Assembly: GCF_003014555.1 (NCBI RefSeq) | Contig: NZ_PYGE01000008.1 | Coordinates: forward strand, 1-64,000 | Origin: Haloactinopolyspora alba | GTDB lineage: Bacteria; Actinomycetota; Actinomycetes; Jiangellales; Jiangellaceae | Length of the DNA stretch: 64,000 nt | Direction of reading: 5' to 3' | In this document: piece after piece, positions 26,728-35,783 of the stretch | Position numbering within the stretch: the stretch's first letter is position 1 | How the letters are laid out: each line of letters begins with the position of its first letter | Translations under genes and position numbers: made by a program | The notes under the pieces: model-generated | What the model saw: only the letters and a program-made list of their open reading frames with translations | Told to the model about the DNA's origin: nothing | Databases searched by the model: none

Positions 26728-27597
26728 TCACGCCGGTCCGGTCGACGGCTGCGCCGGACGGCTCGCGCTGTCCGCGGTCCGCGCCGCGAGCAGGGCGAGC
26801 CTTTCGGCCGAGGGCGATCCTGGTTGCGGCGTGTACAGCGCGACGTACTGGTCGGCCTCCTGCGGGATGACCAACGACTGGTACGACAGCTCGAACTCTC
26901 CGACCGCGTCGTGATGAACGCGCTTGGTGAACGCCCCCGGCCCGGAGAGTTGGTGTTCGGTCCAGTACGAGACGAACTCCGCTGAGCCGACGGTCAGCTC
27001 GTCGATCAGTGCGTGCACCGCCGTGTCCCCGGATCGTGTCGCCGCGGTCCGCAGACTCGACGCCAGCTCGCGGGCCGACTCCTCCCGGTCGAGGAACGTT
27101 CGATGCGACTCGGGCCGGAGGAAGAGCCATCTGGCGAGGTTGCGCCGGCTCGGCGGCATGTCCAGCAGCCCCTCGAGGAGCACGCCGGCCATCGTGTTGA
27201 CGGCGAGCACGTCGAGCATCGAGTTGTGCACCAGCGCGGGAGTCGGGCGGAGCGCTTCGATCATCGAACGAGTCCGCGCCGACACCACCTGCGCCTGCGA
27301 TCGAGGGCTGGACTTCGCGTCCGTACGGGTGAGTCTGCGCAGGTGTTCTCGTTCGATGTCGTCCAGCCGCAGCGCCGTCGCGAGCGCGTCGACGACCTGG
27401 TCGGACACGTTGCGCGCCCGTCCCTGCTCGAGGCGGGCGTAGTAGTCCACGCTGATCCCGGCGACGAGCGCGAGCTCCTCGCGGCGTAGCCCCGCGGTCC
27501 GGCGGCCGACGGCCTGCCAGTCCAGTCCGACGTCCGCGGGCTCCAACCGGGAACGGCGCGACCGGAGAAACTCCCGCAACTCGTCGGACCGGTCCAT
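26728..27597 (-). CDS. XRE-family regulator with MmyB-like ligand domain
   Basis: 289 residues from ATG at 27597, with GGGGG before it; longer upstream readings look non-coding. The helix-turn-helix is at about 35-95 (RREELALVAGISVDYYARLEQGR). The C-terminal half matches the MmyB-like ligand-binding domain found in actinobacterial regulators (ALVHNSMLDVLAVNTMAG and WLFLRPESHRTFLD). In other species these often control a divergent or adjacent short-chain dehydrogenase or reductase. Here its 3' end faces the aldo/keto reductase and its 5' end faces a YciI gene. Confidence 0.9.
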   Translation of the reverse strand: MDRSDELREFLRSRRSRLEPADVGLDWQAVGRRTAGLRREELALVAGISVDYYARLEQGRARNVSDQVVDALATALRLDDIEREHLRRLTRTDAKSSPRSQAQVVSARTRSMIEALRPTPALVHNSMLDVLAVNTMAGVLLEGLLDMPPSRRNLARWLFLRPESHRTFLDREESARELASSLRTAATRSGDTAVHALIDELTVGSAEFVSYWTEHQLSGPGAFTKRVHHDAVGEFELSYQSLVIPQEADQYVALYTPQPGSPSAERLALLAARTADSASRPAQPSTGPA

Positions 27598-27782
27598 GTC
27601 CCCCAGTATGCGCGCGGCCGATGCAGCCGGGGCGCCGGAAACGGGTACTGCTGGACCCAGGTCCGGCGGACCCCGGGCCGCTGGACCGCGTCCGATCAGT
27701 GCCTCGCTTCGTGGTCGGCGGCGGCGTTGACTGTGCCGGGTGAGAGCAGCCCATCTCATCTCAGCGACGAAGGAGCTTCCGC

Positions 27783-28091
27783 ATGACCACGACATTCGCC
27801 CTCATGTACACCTACACCGACGACGTGGCGCTTCAGGACGAACATCGCTCCGCCCACATCGACTACCTGCGCCGCCTCGTGGACGACGGCCTGCTGGTCG
27901 CGTCCGGCCCGTGGGGGCCCGACGACGCCCGCGGCGGCCTGCTGGTCTACCGCGCCGAGGACCGAGCGGCCGTGCAGGCGATCGTCGACGGCGACCCGTT
28001 CGTGACCAACGGCGTGGTCGCCGAGGCCCGGATCCGCGAGTGGGTGCCGCTGCTCGGTCCTGCCGCGGGCGCGTTGACCAGCCAGGCGTGA
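27783..28091 (+). CDS. YciI-family protein
   Basis: 102 residues, ATG with AAGGAGC upstream. It has the compact ferredoxin-like YciI fold: HIDYLRRLVDDGLLVASGPW and GGLLVYRAEDRAAVQAIVDGD, with the conserved His-Asp pair (the HID of the first block) seen at the active site in the family. Functions in this family range from muconolactone-type isomerases or dehalogenases to unknown. No substrate can be assigned. It is divergent from the XRE gene, which may regulate it. Confidence 0.85.
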   Translation: MTTTFALMYTYTDDVALQDEHRSAHIDYLRRLVDDGLLVASGPWGPDDARGGLLVYRAEDRAAVQAIVDGDPFVTNGVVAEARIREWVPLLGPAAGALTSQA

Positions 28092-28118
28092 CCGGCCACT
28101 CCGAGGGGCGGAGCGCAC

Positions 28119-28727
28119 TCAGGGCGCCCGGGCCACGCGGCGTGCGGCCTCCACCACCGCCGCGCGCCGCCTGGCGTGCTCCTCCTCGGTGGGCTCCCCC
28201 GTGAACATCCGGGCGACCTGTGGCACCGCGGACCACCACCCGGCGAGCGACAGCACGAGAAAGATCAGGTGGTCCGCGTCGATCGACGTGGTGACCGCAC
28301 CGCGACGTTGAGCGTCGCTGACGGCGGCGGACTTGGCCGCGTAGTACTCGCGGCGCAGCGCCTCGTCAGGGACCTCGCCGTCGAAGGCGAGTCCCTCCCA
28401 GCGCATCAGCCGGTTCAACTCCGGGCGCTCGCGGTGGTAGTCGTACACCCGGCCGGCGTAGTCGCCGACATCCACGGCCGCGAACGACTCCACCGGCACC
28501 GCCTGCGCGACCGTCGCGAGCTCGTCGCGCAGCACCCGGCGGAAGAGATCACGCTTGCCGCCGAAGTAGTTGTACACCCGCTCCTTGTTCGCGCCCGCGG
28601 TCGTCGCGATCCGCTCGATCGTGGTGCCGTCCGGCCCGTACCGGGCGAACTCGGACGCCGCCGCCTCCAGGATCCTGCGCTTGGTGCCTTCGGTGTCCCA
28701 CGCCACTGGATCGAACCCCACTTCCAA
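28119..28727 (-). CDS. TetR-family regulator of the adjacent MFS gene
   Basis: 202 residues if read from TTG at 28727; GTG at 28721 is equally possible because no clear ribosome site is present. DNA-binding domain at about 15-60 (RRILEAAASEFARYGPDG, NKERVYNYFGGKRDLF), then a TetR C-terminal domain. It diverges from an MFS efflux gene, and two inverted repeats with the half CCAAC/GTTGG lie at its 5' end and in the spacer, one of them overlapping the proposed start. Confidence 0.88.
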   Translation of the reverse strand: MEVGFDPVAWDTEGTKRRILEAAASEFARYGPDGTTIERIATTAGANKERVYNYFGGKRDLFRRVLRDELATVAQAVPVESFAAVDVGDYAGRVYDYHRERPELNRLMRWEGLAFDGEVPDEALRREYYAAKSAAVSDAQRRGAVTTSIDADHLIFLVLSLAGWWSAVPQVARMFTGEPTEEEHARRRAAVVEAARRVARAP

Positions 28728-28785
28728 CGCAAGCGTTGCTCATCTGCCCGTACGGTACTACAGTCAAATCCAACCACAACGTTGG
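28725..28785. promoter_or_regulatory. TetR operator candidates at the TetR-MFS divergent promoter
   Basis: A perfect palindrome CAACGC-AA-GCGTTG (28725-28738) and a second inverted repeat CCAAC-N6-GTTGG (28770-28785) flank an AT-richer promoter-like stretch. Both share the half CAAC. This suits repression of both divergent genes by the local TetR protein. Confidence 0.6.
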
Positions 28786-28797
28786 AGATGGTGTTCG

Positions 28798-30009
28798 ATG
28801 TCCCAGACCGCAGAAGACGCCCGGCTCAGCCGCACAGCCGCCGGCACGGACCCACCGCCGGGCACAGGGACGGTCGCGCTGCTCGTGGCCACCGCGATGG
28901 TGGTGCTCACCCAGCTCTACGCCGCAATCCCGCTGCTCGGCCCCGTGGGCGAAGATCTCGGCGGCGACGTCACGTTCGCGCTCGCGTCCTGCTTCAGCCT
29001 CTGCTACGCCGTGGGCTTCCTGACCTGGGGGCCGCTCGCGGATCAGTACGGGCACAAGCGGGCGATGGCGATCGGTGTGTCGGTGCTCGCCGTGGCGACG
29101 ATCGGCTGTGCATTCGCCCCGTCCACGGACTGGCTCGCCGTCTGGCGCGGCGTACAGGGCCTCGCGGCCGCCAGTTTCGCTCCGGCCGCCGTCGCCTATT
29201 TCGCGGAGGCGTTGCCACCGTCAAGGCGCCCGGCCGCCATCGGCGCGCTGTCGATCGCGCTCCTCGCGTCCGGGATCGTCGGCCAGGTGCTGGCCTCGTG
29301 GGCGGCGGTGACGGTCGGCTGGCCGTGGCTGTTCCTCGCAAGCGCGATCGCGTTGGCGGCCGCGGGCGCCGCGATCGCCCGTAGCGTGCGGCAACCGGCC
29401 CGGAACGCACCGCGCGGGCACGTCGGCCACCGGTTCGTGGCGGTCGCCCGGGTGGCAACCCGCCGGTCGGTGCAGTTGCTGTGCGCCGCGAACGCGACGT
29501 TGCTGCTGTCCTTCGTCGGCATGTACACCGCGCTGGGCCCGCATCTGGACACGCTCGGCCTGGACGAGTCCGGAGTCCTCTGGCTGCGGCTGGTGGGACT
29601 TCCCGGAATGTTCGCCGCGCTGTTCGCGGGCCGGCTCGCGCTGCGCTGGGGCACCGCCGGGGCGGCACGCATCGGGTTCACCGTCGCGGCTTACGGTCTT
29701 GCCGGTGAGGCCGTGATGTCAGGGTCGTTGGCCGGTGTGTGCGTGGCCAGCCTGGTCTTCGTCACCGGGGTGGCCATCGTCGTGCCGTCGATGCTGACGC
29801 TCTTCGTCGAGGCCGCGGCGCCGGACCGCGCGGGTGGCATCGGACTCAACGGATTCGTGATGTTCCTCGGCGCCAGCCTCGGCCCGATCGTCGCCACCGC
29901 GACCACGAACTTCACCGTCCTGCTGCTGGCCCTCGCCGGACTCCTGGCTGTGGCGGCATGGTGTATCGCCACAGCCACGAAGTTCGCACCGTCGGGTGCG
30001 CGGCCATGA
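28798..30009 (+). CDS. MFS drug/metabolite efflux transporter
   Basis: 403 residues with twelve predicted membrane helices, from ATG at 28798 with GGAG ten bases upstream. The loop 2-3 motif A is present as WGPLADQYGHKRAM, and GVQGLAAASFAPAAVAYFAE resembles the motif of DHA1-type proton antiporters. It would export small molecules using the proton gradient. Regulation by the adjacent TetR protein is likely. The substrate is unknown. Confidence 0.9.
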   Translation: MSQTAEDARLSRTAAGTDPPPGTGTVALLVATAMVVLTQLYAAIPLLGPVGEDLGGDVTFALASCFSLCYAVGFLTWGPLADQYGHKRAMAIGVSVLAVATIGCAFAPSTDWLAVWRGVQGLAAASFAPAAVAYFAEALPPSRRPAAIGALSIALLASGIVGQVLASWAAVTVGWPWLFLASAIALAAAGAAIARSVRQPARNAPRGHVGHRFVAVARVATRRSVQLLCAANATLLLSFVGMYTALGPHLDTLGLDESGVLWLRLVGLPGMFAALFAGRLALRWGTAGAARIGFTVAAYGLAGEAVMSGSLAGVCVASLVFVTGVAIVVPSMLTLFVEAAAPDRAGGIGLNGFVMFLGASLGPIVATATTNFTVLLLALAGLLAVAAWCIATATKFAPSGARP

Positions 30010-30059
30010 CTCGCGATCCGGGCGTGAGGTGGGCCCTTCCGCCTCGTGCGGTAGGACGT

Positions 30060-33000
30060 TCAACCGACCCGCGCAATGCCCTTCTCCGCCCGCAGCTTGT
30101 CGACCGTGTCGACCAGGGTCCCGGCCCGGGCGTCGAACGAGTGCTCCTGGCGAACCCGCTCCGACAGAGCCTCCCGCGCCGCGGCACGCTCAGGTGTCTC
30201 GGCGAGTTGGATTGCCACCGCCTCGGCCAGTTCGTCCGCTGTCCGGTAGGTAGGGATGACGTCACCGAAGACGTCGGCCACACCCGGCACATCGTCGGTG
30301 ATGGCACGCGCTCCGCAGGCGGCCAGATCGAACAATCGGTTCGACAGCAACCCCTCGTCCTTCATGTCGTCCCAATGGTCGTTCAACACGACGCCTGCGG
30401 CGACATACGTGGCCGCCAACCGCTCGTTGGGCAGGTACTCCGCCTTCCACAAGCCCTCGGGCAGCAGGCCGTCCCAGCGCGCGCCGTACACTGCCGGGGC
30501 TATGCCGGCCTCGAGCGAGGCGGTCACCGACGCGCGACCGCGGCCCGCAAAGCCGCGGGCGTTGCCGACGAAGAGCACATCATGACGCCGGGTCTCGTCC
30601 GGCGCCACCGGACGGAACCGGTATCGGTCGGTGCACTGCAGCAACGGCTGGACGTCCGTGCCCATCTCGGTACGCAGGCGGTCGGCCAGACTCGCCGACG
30701 CAGCGAAAACCGCGTCGTACATGCCGAGTTCGCGTTTGGTGACCCGCTCCGGATGGCTGATGATCCAGGACAGGTTGATCTGTTGCGGATTCACCCGGTA
30801 GGCGCTCAAACCGCGTAGTACGAGCGTGACGTCGTCAAGCCGCGACGTTGGGCGGTACCAAGCGCGCTTCGCGTCGATCACCACTTCATGCCCCAGGCGC
30901 TCCAGTGCCTGCTTCAGCCCTATGGCGAAATGCCAGTCACCCCAGTTGAACCGGGTCGGCACGTCCTCGGCGCCGATCTTCAACGCCCACCGCAGCGGCC
31001 GCTGCGGCCGGTCGTGCACGACAATCGGGTCGAATCCCCAGTGCGTGTTAGCCGCGCCGTCGTACCCGATGATGGCGTACCCTCCGTCGCGCCACACCTG
31101 GATGTCGTCCTGCGGCACGGCGTCGCGCCACCGGCCGGTGAAGTGCTCCTGGTTGTCCACGGCCTGAAGCGCCGCCGAAGGCTTCCGCTTGCGCTGCGGC
31201 ATGACCGAGAGCGCCACCACACTCTCTGCGACGTAGCGCAGCTCACCGCCGGTCTCGTGGGCCAGCCTGAGGCTGAGATCGGGGTTGTCCATGTCGTTGA
31301 CGAACAACGGGTCGAAGCCGCGCACCCTGGTGAAGTCGGCCGCGCGCACCGCCATCACGTTCGACGACAGCGCCGCAGGGGCGGTCGAGCGCACCGCCTC
31401 GGGACCGTCACCCGGGAACTGGCGGTAGCGGTTGTGCGGTAGCGCTCCACGCGCGAACGACACTCCGGCGGACCACACGGTGCCGTCGACCGCCAGCAAC
31501 CGAGGCTGCGTGGCCACGACGCCGGCGTCACGCAACGGCTCGACCAGCGGGCCGAGCCAGCCGGGTTCGACCCAGGTGTCGGGCGGGATGAACACGACCA
31601 GTTCCCCGCTCGAGTACGCGACCCCGACAGACTGTGCGAGCTCGCGCGAGATGCGCAGCGACAGGCGAACGACCCTCACCTGCGGGAAGCGCACCATCAG
31701 GTGCTGCAGCCGGATGGCCTCGGCTTCGTCCGTCTTGGCATCGATCACGACGATCTCGATGTCGCGCTCTGTCACCTCGAGCAGCCGTTCCACCGTTGCG
31801 GCGATGCTTCGGGCATCGGAAGGCGCGTGCACGATGACCGATACCGAGCCTGGCTGCCGCTCACCCAGCCCGGACGCGACGTTCTCCCAGTCGATCATGT
31901 GCTTGCCGAGGATGACGTAGCGGTAACCGAACAGCTCGTTGATGGTGATCCGGTCGCTGCGCTGTTCCCATGCGTTATAGCGAGTGGCAATGAATGGCGC
32001 ATGGGCGAAATCGGTGACTTCGGACATCCGGACGAACAGATCCCAGTCGACATTTCGCCGCAGTTGTTCGTCGAACCCGCCGACCTCGTCGAGCAGGGAT
32101 CGTTCGTGCAGCACGACGATGCAGTCGATGAAGTTGCGCTCCCGCAGCGCAGCTGAGTTGAACGGCAACGAGCGATACCCGCGCCGCCCGTTCTCCTTCT
32201 CTTCCACCAACTCCGAGGCCGCGTAGGCGAACCGGACCCGGCGTGTGCGAACGAAGGCGACCATGACCTCGAGGAAGTCAGGGAACCAGGTGTTGTCGGA
32301 GTCGAGGTAGGCGACGTAATCGCCGCGGATGCGCTCGAGCCCGGCGTTGCGGGCCACCGACACCCCGCCGGCGCGCTCCCGCCGCACCAGCTCGATGCGA
32401 TCGTCGTCGAGGAAAGGCTCGAGCGCTTCCGCCGTGTCGTCGGTACTGCCGTCGTCGACGACGACGAGTTGCCAATTCGAGTAGGTCTGCGCGACTACCG
32501 ACTCGATCGCGGCTACGACACCGCGAGCGCGGTCCTTGGTAGGGATGACCACGGACACCAGCGGCCGCTGCTCACCGTTGCGCCGGTACTCGTCGAGAAC
32601 CTCGCGCTTGAATGCCTCCGCGGCGGAATGATCGAACGTCTCGCTGGTGCGGGGTAGACCTTCGTAGCCCTCGGTCTCGCGCAGCAACGCGCATGTCCGC
32701 CGGGTGAAGTCAGCAAGCGGTGGACCATCGACGTCGCCGAACCTCTTCCGGTAGGCGTCGTTGTCGAAGTCGGCACTCGGCCTCGCACCGGACTTCCACG
32801 CCACCGAGAGATAATGGCCGAGCGGCCCGCCACGGTACGCCGCGGCGTCGGGGTACTCGGCGACGTAGTACGTGGGGTCGAAGAGGGGATGCGGCGGGAG
32901 CCCGCGGGCGATCCCCCGGTTCACGTAGTGGATGAACGGAGCGACGTCCAGAGATCGCGGGGTCCGAGGGTGGTCGCGGTACCACGCAGAGCTGAAGCAC

Positions 33001-33227
33001 GGGTTCGGCGATATGTCCGTACCGGCACCTACCGTCACGTAATGGTCGACGAGGTCAGTACCCGACGGGATCGAACCGTCGAACTGCTCCCGGTACCACT
33101 TGGGATCGAACAACCCACTCTGACGGATCGAGCTGACGATCCGGCGACGTCGAAGGACGTCATCGACATAACCCTTCGGCAATGCTCGCCGGGCCAGGCG
33201 CCGAAGCGTGGCCATGGGTGCCCTCAT
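30060..33227 (-). CDS. Three-module glycosyltransferase (GT2, GT2-like, CgeB-like GT-B)
   Basis: 1055 residues from ATG at 33227 with GAGGAG seven bases upstream. Residues about 30-200 carry repeats of the type FDPKWYREQF...HPLFDPTYYVAEYPDA that precede many surface-polysaccharide glycosyltransferases. A GT2 domain follows at about 225-430 (VSVVIPTKDRARG, VVVDDGSTDD, LDSDNTW). Next is a second, degenerate GT2-like domain at about 455-700 (VSVIVHAPSDARS, VVFIPPDTW). The C-terminal 320 residues resemble CgeB-type GT-B enzymes (DVLFVGNARG, LSNRLFDLAACGARAITDDV). The second module lacks a clear DxD and may be non-catalytic. Its base composition is somewhat less GC-rich than its neighbours. Probably builds a repeat unit of the local polymer. 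Confidence 0.85.
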   Translation of the reverse strand: MRAPMATLRRLARRALPKGYVDDVLRRRRIVSSIRQSGLFDPKWYREQFDGSIPSGTDLVDHYVTVGAGTDISPNPCFSSAWYRDHPRTPRSLDVAPFIHYVNRGIARGLPPHPLFDPTYYVAEYPDAAAYRGGPLGHYLSVAWKSGARPSADFDNDAYRKRFGDVDGPPLADFTRRTCALLRETEGYEGLPRTSETFDHSAAEAFKREVLDEYRRNGEQRPLVSVVIPTKDRARGVVAAIESVVAQTYSNWQLVVVDDGSTDDTAEALEPFLDDDRIELVRRERAGGVSVARNAGLERIRGDYVAYLDSDNTWFPDFLEVMVAFVRTRRVRFAYAASELVEEKENGRRGYRSLPFNSAALRERNFIDCIVVLHERSLLDEVGGFDEQLRRNVDWDLFVRMSEVTDFAHAPFIATRYNAWEQRSDRITINELFGYRYVILGKHMIDWENVASGLGERQPGSVSVIVHAPSDARSIAATVERLLEVTERDIEIVVIDAKTDEAEAIRLQHLMVRFPQVRVVRLSLRISRELAQSVGVAYSSGELVVFIPPDTWVEPGWLGPLVEPLRDAGVVATQPRLLAVDGTVWSAGVSFARGALPHNRYRQFPGDGPEAVRSTAPAALSSNVMAVRAADFTRVRGFDPLFVNDMDNPDLSLRLAHETGGELRYVAESVVALSVMPQRKRKPSAALQAVDNQEHFTGRWRDAVPQDDIQVWRDGGYAIIGYDGAANTHWGFDPIVVHDRPQRPLRWALKIGAEDVPTRFNWGDWHFAIGLKQALERLGHEVVIDAKRAWYRPTSRLDDVTLVLRGLSAYRVNPQQINLSWIISHPERVTKRELGMYDAVFAASASLADRLRTEMGTDVQPLLQCTDRYRFRPVAPDETRRHDVLFVGNARGFAGRGRASVTASLEAGIAPAVYGARWDGLLPEGLWKAEYLPNERLAATYVAAGVVLNDHWDDMKDEGLLSNRLFDLAACGARAITDDVPGVADVFGDVIPTYRTADELAEAVAIQLAETPERAAAREALSERVRQEHSFDARAGTLVDTVDKLRAEKGIARVG

Positions 33228-33340
33228 GCAACTCTCCTCGGAAACGACCGTGTACCCAGGTCCTTCCCGACCCAAGTGCACCGGTATCTTATAGCGTCTC
33301 GACCCCGACCGAACGTTCGTTGGCGACTTGGAGTTTCTCG

Positions 33341-34195
33341 ATGCTGTGGTTGGTCACCGGCGCCGGCGGGATGCTCGGCCGGGACCTGTGCGCGATACTC
33401 GGCGAACGCGGCGAGGACGTCACCGCCGCCAGGCACGGTGAAATGGACATCACGGACGCTGCAACCGTCGACGCGGCCGTGCACGGGTACGACGTCGTCG
33501 TCAATGCCGCCGCCTACACCGACGTGGATGGGGCCGAACGCGATGTCGAGACCGCTCGGGCCGTGAACACCACCGGTGCTTCGCTGCTCGCCACCGCGTG
33601 CGCGCGCCACCGCGTCAGACTCGTACACATCTCCACCGACTACGTGTTCGACGGCATGGCCACCACCCCGTACCGCACGGACGCGCCGACGGCTCCGCGC
33701 TCGATCTACGGGCAGACCAAGCTCGCGGGCGAGCAGGCGGTGCTCGCGGACCATCCGAACGGCGCGACGGTCGTCCGCACGGCGTGGTTGTACGGCCGGC
33801 ACGGCCGGAACTTCGTCACGACCATGGCGCGACTCGCTCGCGAACGCGACCATGTCGACGTCGTCACCGACCAGCGCGGCCAGCCCACGTGGTCGCATGA
33901 CGTCGCCGTCCGCATCGCCGACCTCGTCGAGGCCGACGCGCCGACGGGGATCTACCATGCGACCAACACTGGACAGACTACCTGGTACGGCCTGGCCCGT
34001 GCCGTGTTCTCCCAACTCGGGCTCGATCCGGACAGAGTCCGCGAGACCACGACCGACAACTTCCCCAGCCTCGCTCCGCGGCCCGCCTACTCCGTGCTGG
34101 ACCACGACGGATGGCGACGCGCCGGGCTCGGCCCGATGCGCGCGTGGGAGGCTGCGTTCGCCGCCGCGGCGCCGGTCGTGCTGGCCGACTTCTGA
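33341..34195 (+). CDS. rmlD: dTDP-4-dehydrorhamnose reductase
   Basis: 284 residues, ATG with GGAG seven bases upstream. It is an SDR-fold enzyme that reduces dTDP-4-keto-L-rhamnose to dTDP-L-rhamnose with NADPH, the last step of the pathway. Seen: VTGAGGMLGRDL (cofactor loop), AAYTDVDGAE, the STDYVFDG block with the catalytic Thr region and YGQTKLAGE with the Tyr-x-x-x-Lys pair. It is separated from rmlC, rmlA and rmlB by a sulfotransferase gene but completes the set. Confidence 0.93.
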   Translation: MLWLVTGAGGMLGRDLCAILGERGEDVTAARHGEMDITDAATVDAAVHGYDVVVNAAAYTDVDGAERDVETARAVNTTGASLLATACARHRVRLVHISTDYVFDGMATTPYRTDAPTAPRSIYGQTKLAGEQAVLADHPNGATVVRTAWLYGRHGRNFVTTMARLARERDHVDVVTDQRGQPTWSHDVAVRIADLVEADAPTGIYHATNTGQTTWYGLARAVFSQLGLDPDRVRETTTDNFPSLAPRPAYSVLDHDGWRRAGLGPMRAWEAAFAAAAPVVLADF

Positions 34196-34230
34196 TGGCG
34201 GGATCCGCCGGGCCTCCCGGAGCGTCGGCT

Positions 34231-35124
34231 ATGGTTACGCGCATGTTCTTCCGGCGACGCCGTTCCACGCAGTCCGAGCCTGTTTTCGTTGGCGGGACCG
34301 GTCGCAGCGGAACCACCGTCATAGCACGGCTGATCGGGAAACACTCCAGATATCACCTGATCCCGATCGAGGCCCGGTTCCACTGCGAAGCCGGCGGACT
34401 GCCGAGCGTCATCGCAGGGAAGATGTCGATCGAGGACTTCCGCGATCGACTGGTCGGCCACTACTTCGAACGCACGGCCAGCAACGGCGGCAGCCGCGGT
34501 TTACACCTGGCCGACGTGCACCGTGAAGACATGGAGCGCGCCGTCGACAGGTTCGTCAAGAAGTTCGGGTCCGGCTCGAGCGCGGCCGCGCGTGACCTGA
34601 TGTCCACGATCTTCGACCCCGTGGCCGAGCGTGCCGGGGCAACGGCGTGGGTCGAGATGACACCACCGAACGTCGAGCAGCAGGCACTGCTCGAGAGCAT
34701 GTTCCCGTCGTCGAAGACGATCCACATCGTGCGTGACGGGCGTGACGTCGCCGTGTCCGTCGCATCGAAGCCGTGGGGCCCGAACGACCCGTTCAAGGCG
34801 CTGCAGTGGTGGGGCGAGCGGTTACGTGCCGCCGAGTTGAACGCCCCGTCAGACGGCTACACCCTTCTCGTGGGGTTCGAGGCGCTCATCGCCAACGACC
34901 GCGAGCGCCAGTTCGATCGGGTCTGCGAGTTCCTCGACATCACCCCGGAGGACACCATGCGCGAGTTCTTCGCCGAGTCCATGACGCCCACGCGCGCCAA
35001 GGTGGGCCGCTGGCGTGCGGACATACCCGAAGCCGAACACGAGCAGTTCGAGGAAACCTACCGTGCAGTAGTGGACAAGCTGCACGCCGACGGCGTGACC
35101 TCGGCCGCCGTCCTCTCGACCTGA
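34231..35124 (+). CDS. Sulfotransferase family protein
   Basis: 297 residues from ATG at 34231, with GGAG eight bases upstream. The PAPS phosphosulfate loop is FVGGTGRSGTTVIARLI, and the 3'-phosphate site is IHIVRDGRDVAVSVASKPWG, both in expected places. It follows rmlD by 35 bases, suggesting co-transcription. It would place sulfate from PAPS on a hydroxyl of the rhamnose-containing polymer or its precursor. The acceptor is an inference from position. Confidence 0.9.
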   Translation: MVTRMFFRRRRSTQSEPVFVGGTGRSGTTVIARLIGKHSRYHLIPIEARFHCEAGGLPSVIAGKMSIEDFRDRLVGHYFERTASNGGSRGLHLADVHREDMERAVDRFVKKFGSGSSAAARDLMSTIFDPVAERAGATAWVEMTPPNVEQQALLESMFPSSKTIHIVRDGRDVAVSVASKPWGPNDPFKALQWWGERLRAAELNAPSDGYTLLVGFEALIANDRERQFDRVCEFLDITPEDTMREFFAESMTPTRAKVGRWRADIPEAEHEQFEETYRAVVDKLHADGVTSAAVLST

Positions 35125-35156
35125 GGGCGTACCGGGTTCGATCGTGCCGCTCGGGT

Positions 35157-35783
35157 TCAGCCCGCGAGGCTGCGGCGGTAGGCCCGCACGGTGTCGTGCC
35201 GCGGCAACAACCCCGAGGCCCGCGCCTGAGCCAGCGTCGGCGCCTGCCGGTCCTTCTCCGACAGGAACGGCGCGATCGGCGCACCGGTACGGTCGTGCGC
35301 CGGCCACTCGATGCCCAGCGCCGGGTCCAGCGGGTCGATACCGTGCTCGCGGCCCGGTGCGTACGGCGCCGAGCACAGGTAAGTCACCGCCGACGCGTCC
35401 GCCAGCGACATGAACGCGTGCCCGAGACCCTCGGAGACGTACACCGCCCGCCGGTCGACGTCGTCGAGCAGCACTGACGCCGTCAGCCCGAACGTGGGTG
35501 AGCCGACCCGGATGTCGACGACCACGTCCAGCACGGCGCCGCTCACACAGGTGACGTACTTCGCCTGGCTCGGCGGGACGTCGGCGAAATGCACGCCGCG
35601 CAGTACACCGGCGGCCGACACCGACACGTTCGTCTGCACCACGTCGAGACGGTGTCCCACGTACGGCTCCAGCAGGTCGCCGCGGAACGACTCGAGGAAC
35701 GCTCCCCGGTCGTCGCTGAACACACGCGGTGTCACGGCCCAGGCGCCCTCGACCGGCAGCGCCTCGATCAGCGGTGCGTTCAC
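35157..35783 (-). CDS. rmlC: dTDP-4-dehydrorhamnose 3,5-epimerase
   Basis: 208 residues with a cupin fold. Diagnostic blocks: [27 protein letters not shown] with the catalytic His, [17 protein letters not shown] and the [12 protein letters not shown] stretch with the second His and nearby Tyr. It epimerises C3 and C5 of dTDP-4-keto-6-deoxyglucose. The start overlaps the upstream rmlA stop by four bases, so the two are translationally coupled. Confidence 0.94.
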   Translation of the reverse strand: MNAPLIEALPVEGAWAVTPRVFSDDRGAFLESFRGDLLEPYVGHRLDVVQTNVSVSAAGVLRGVHFADVPPSQAKYVTCVSGAVLDVVVDIRVGSPTFGLTASVLLDDVDRRAVYVSEGLGHAFMSLADASAVTYLCSAPYAPGREHGIDPLDPALGIEWPAHDRTGAPIAPFLSEKDRQAPTLAQARASGLLPRHDTVRAYRRSLAG

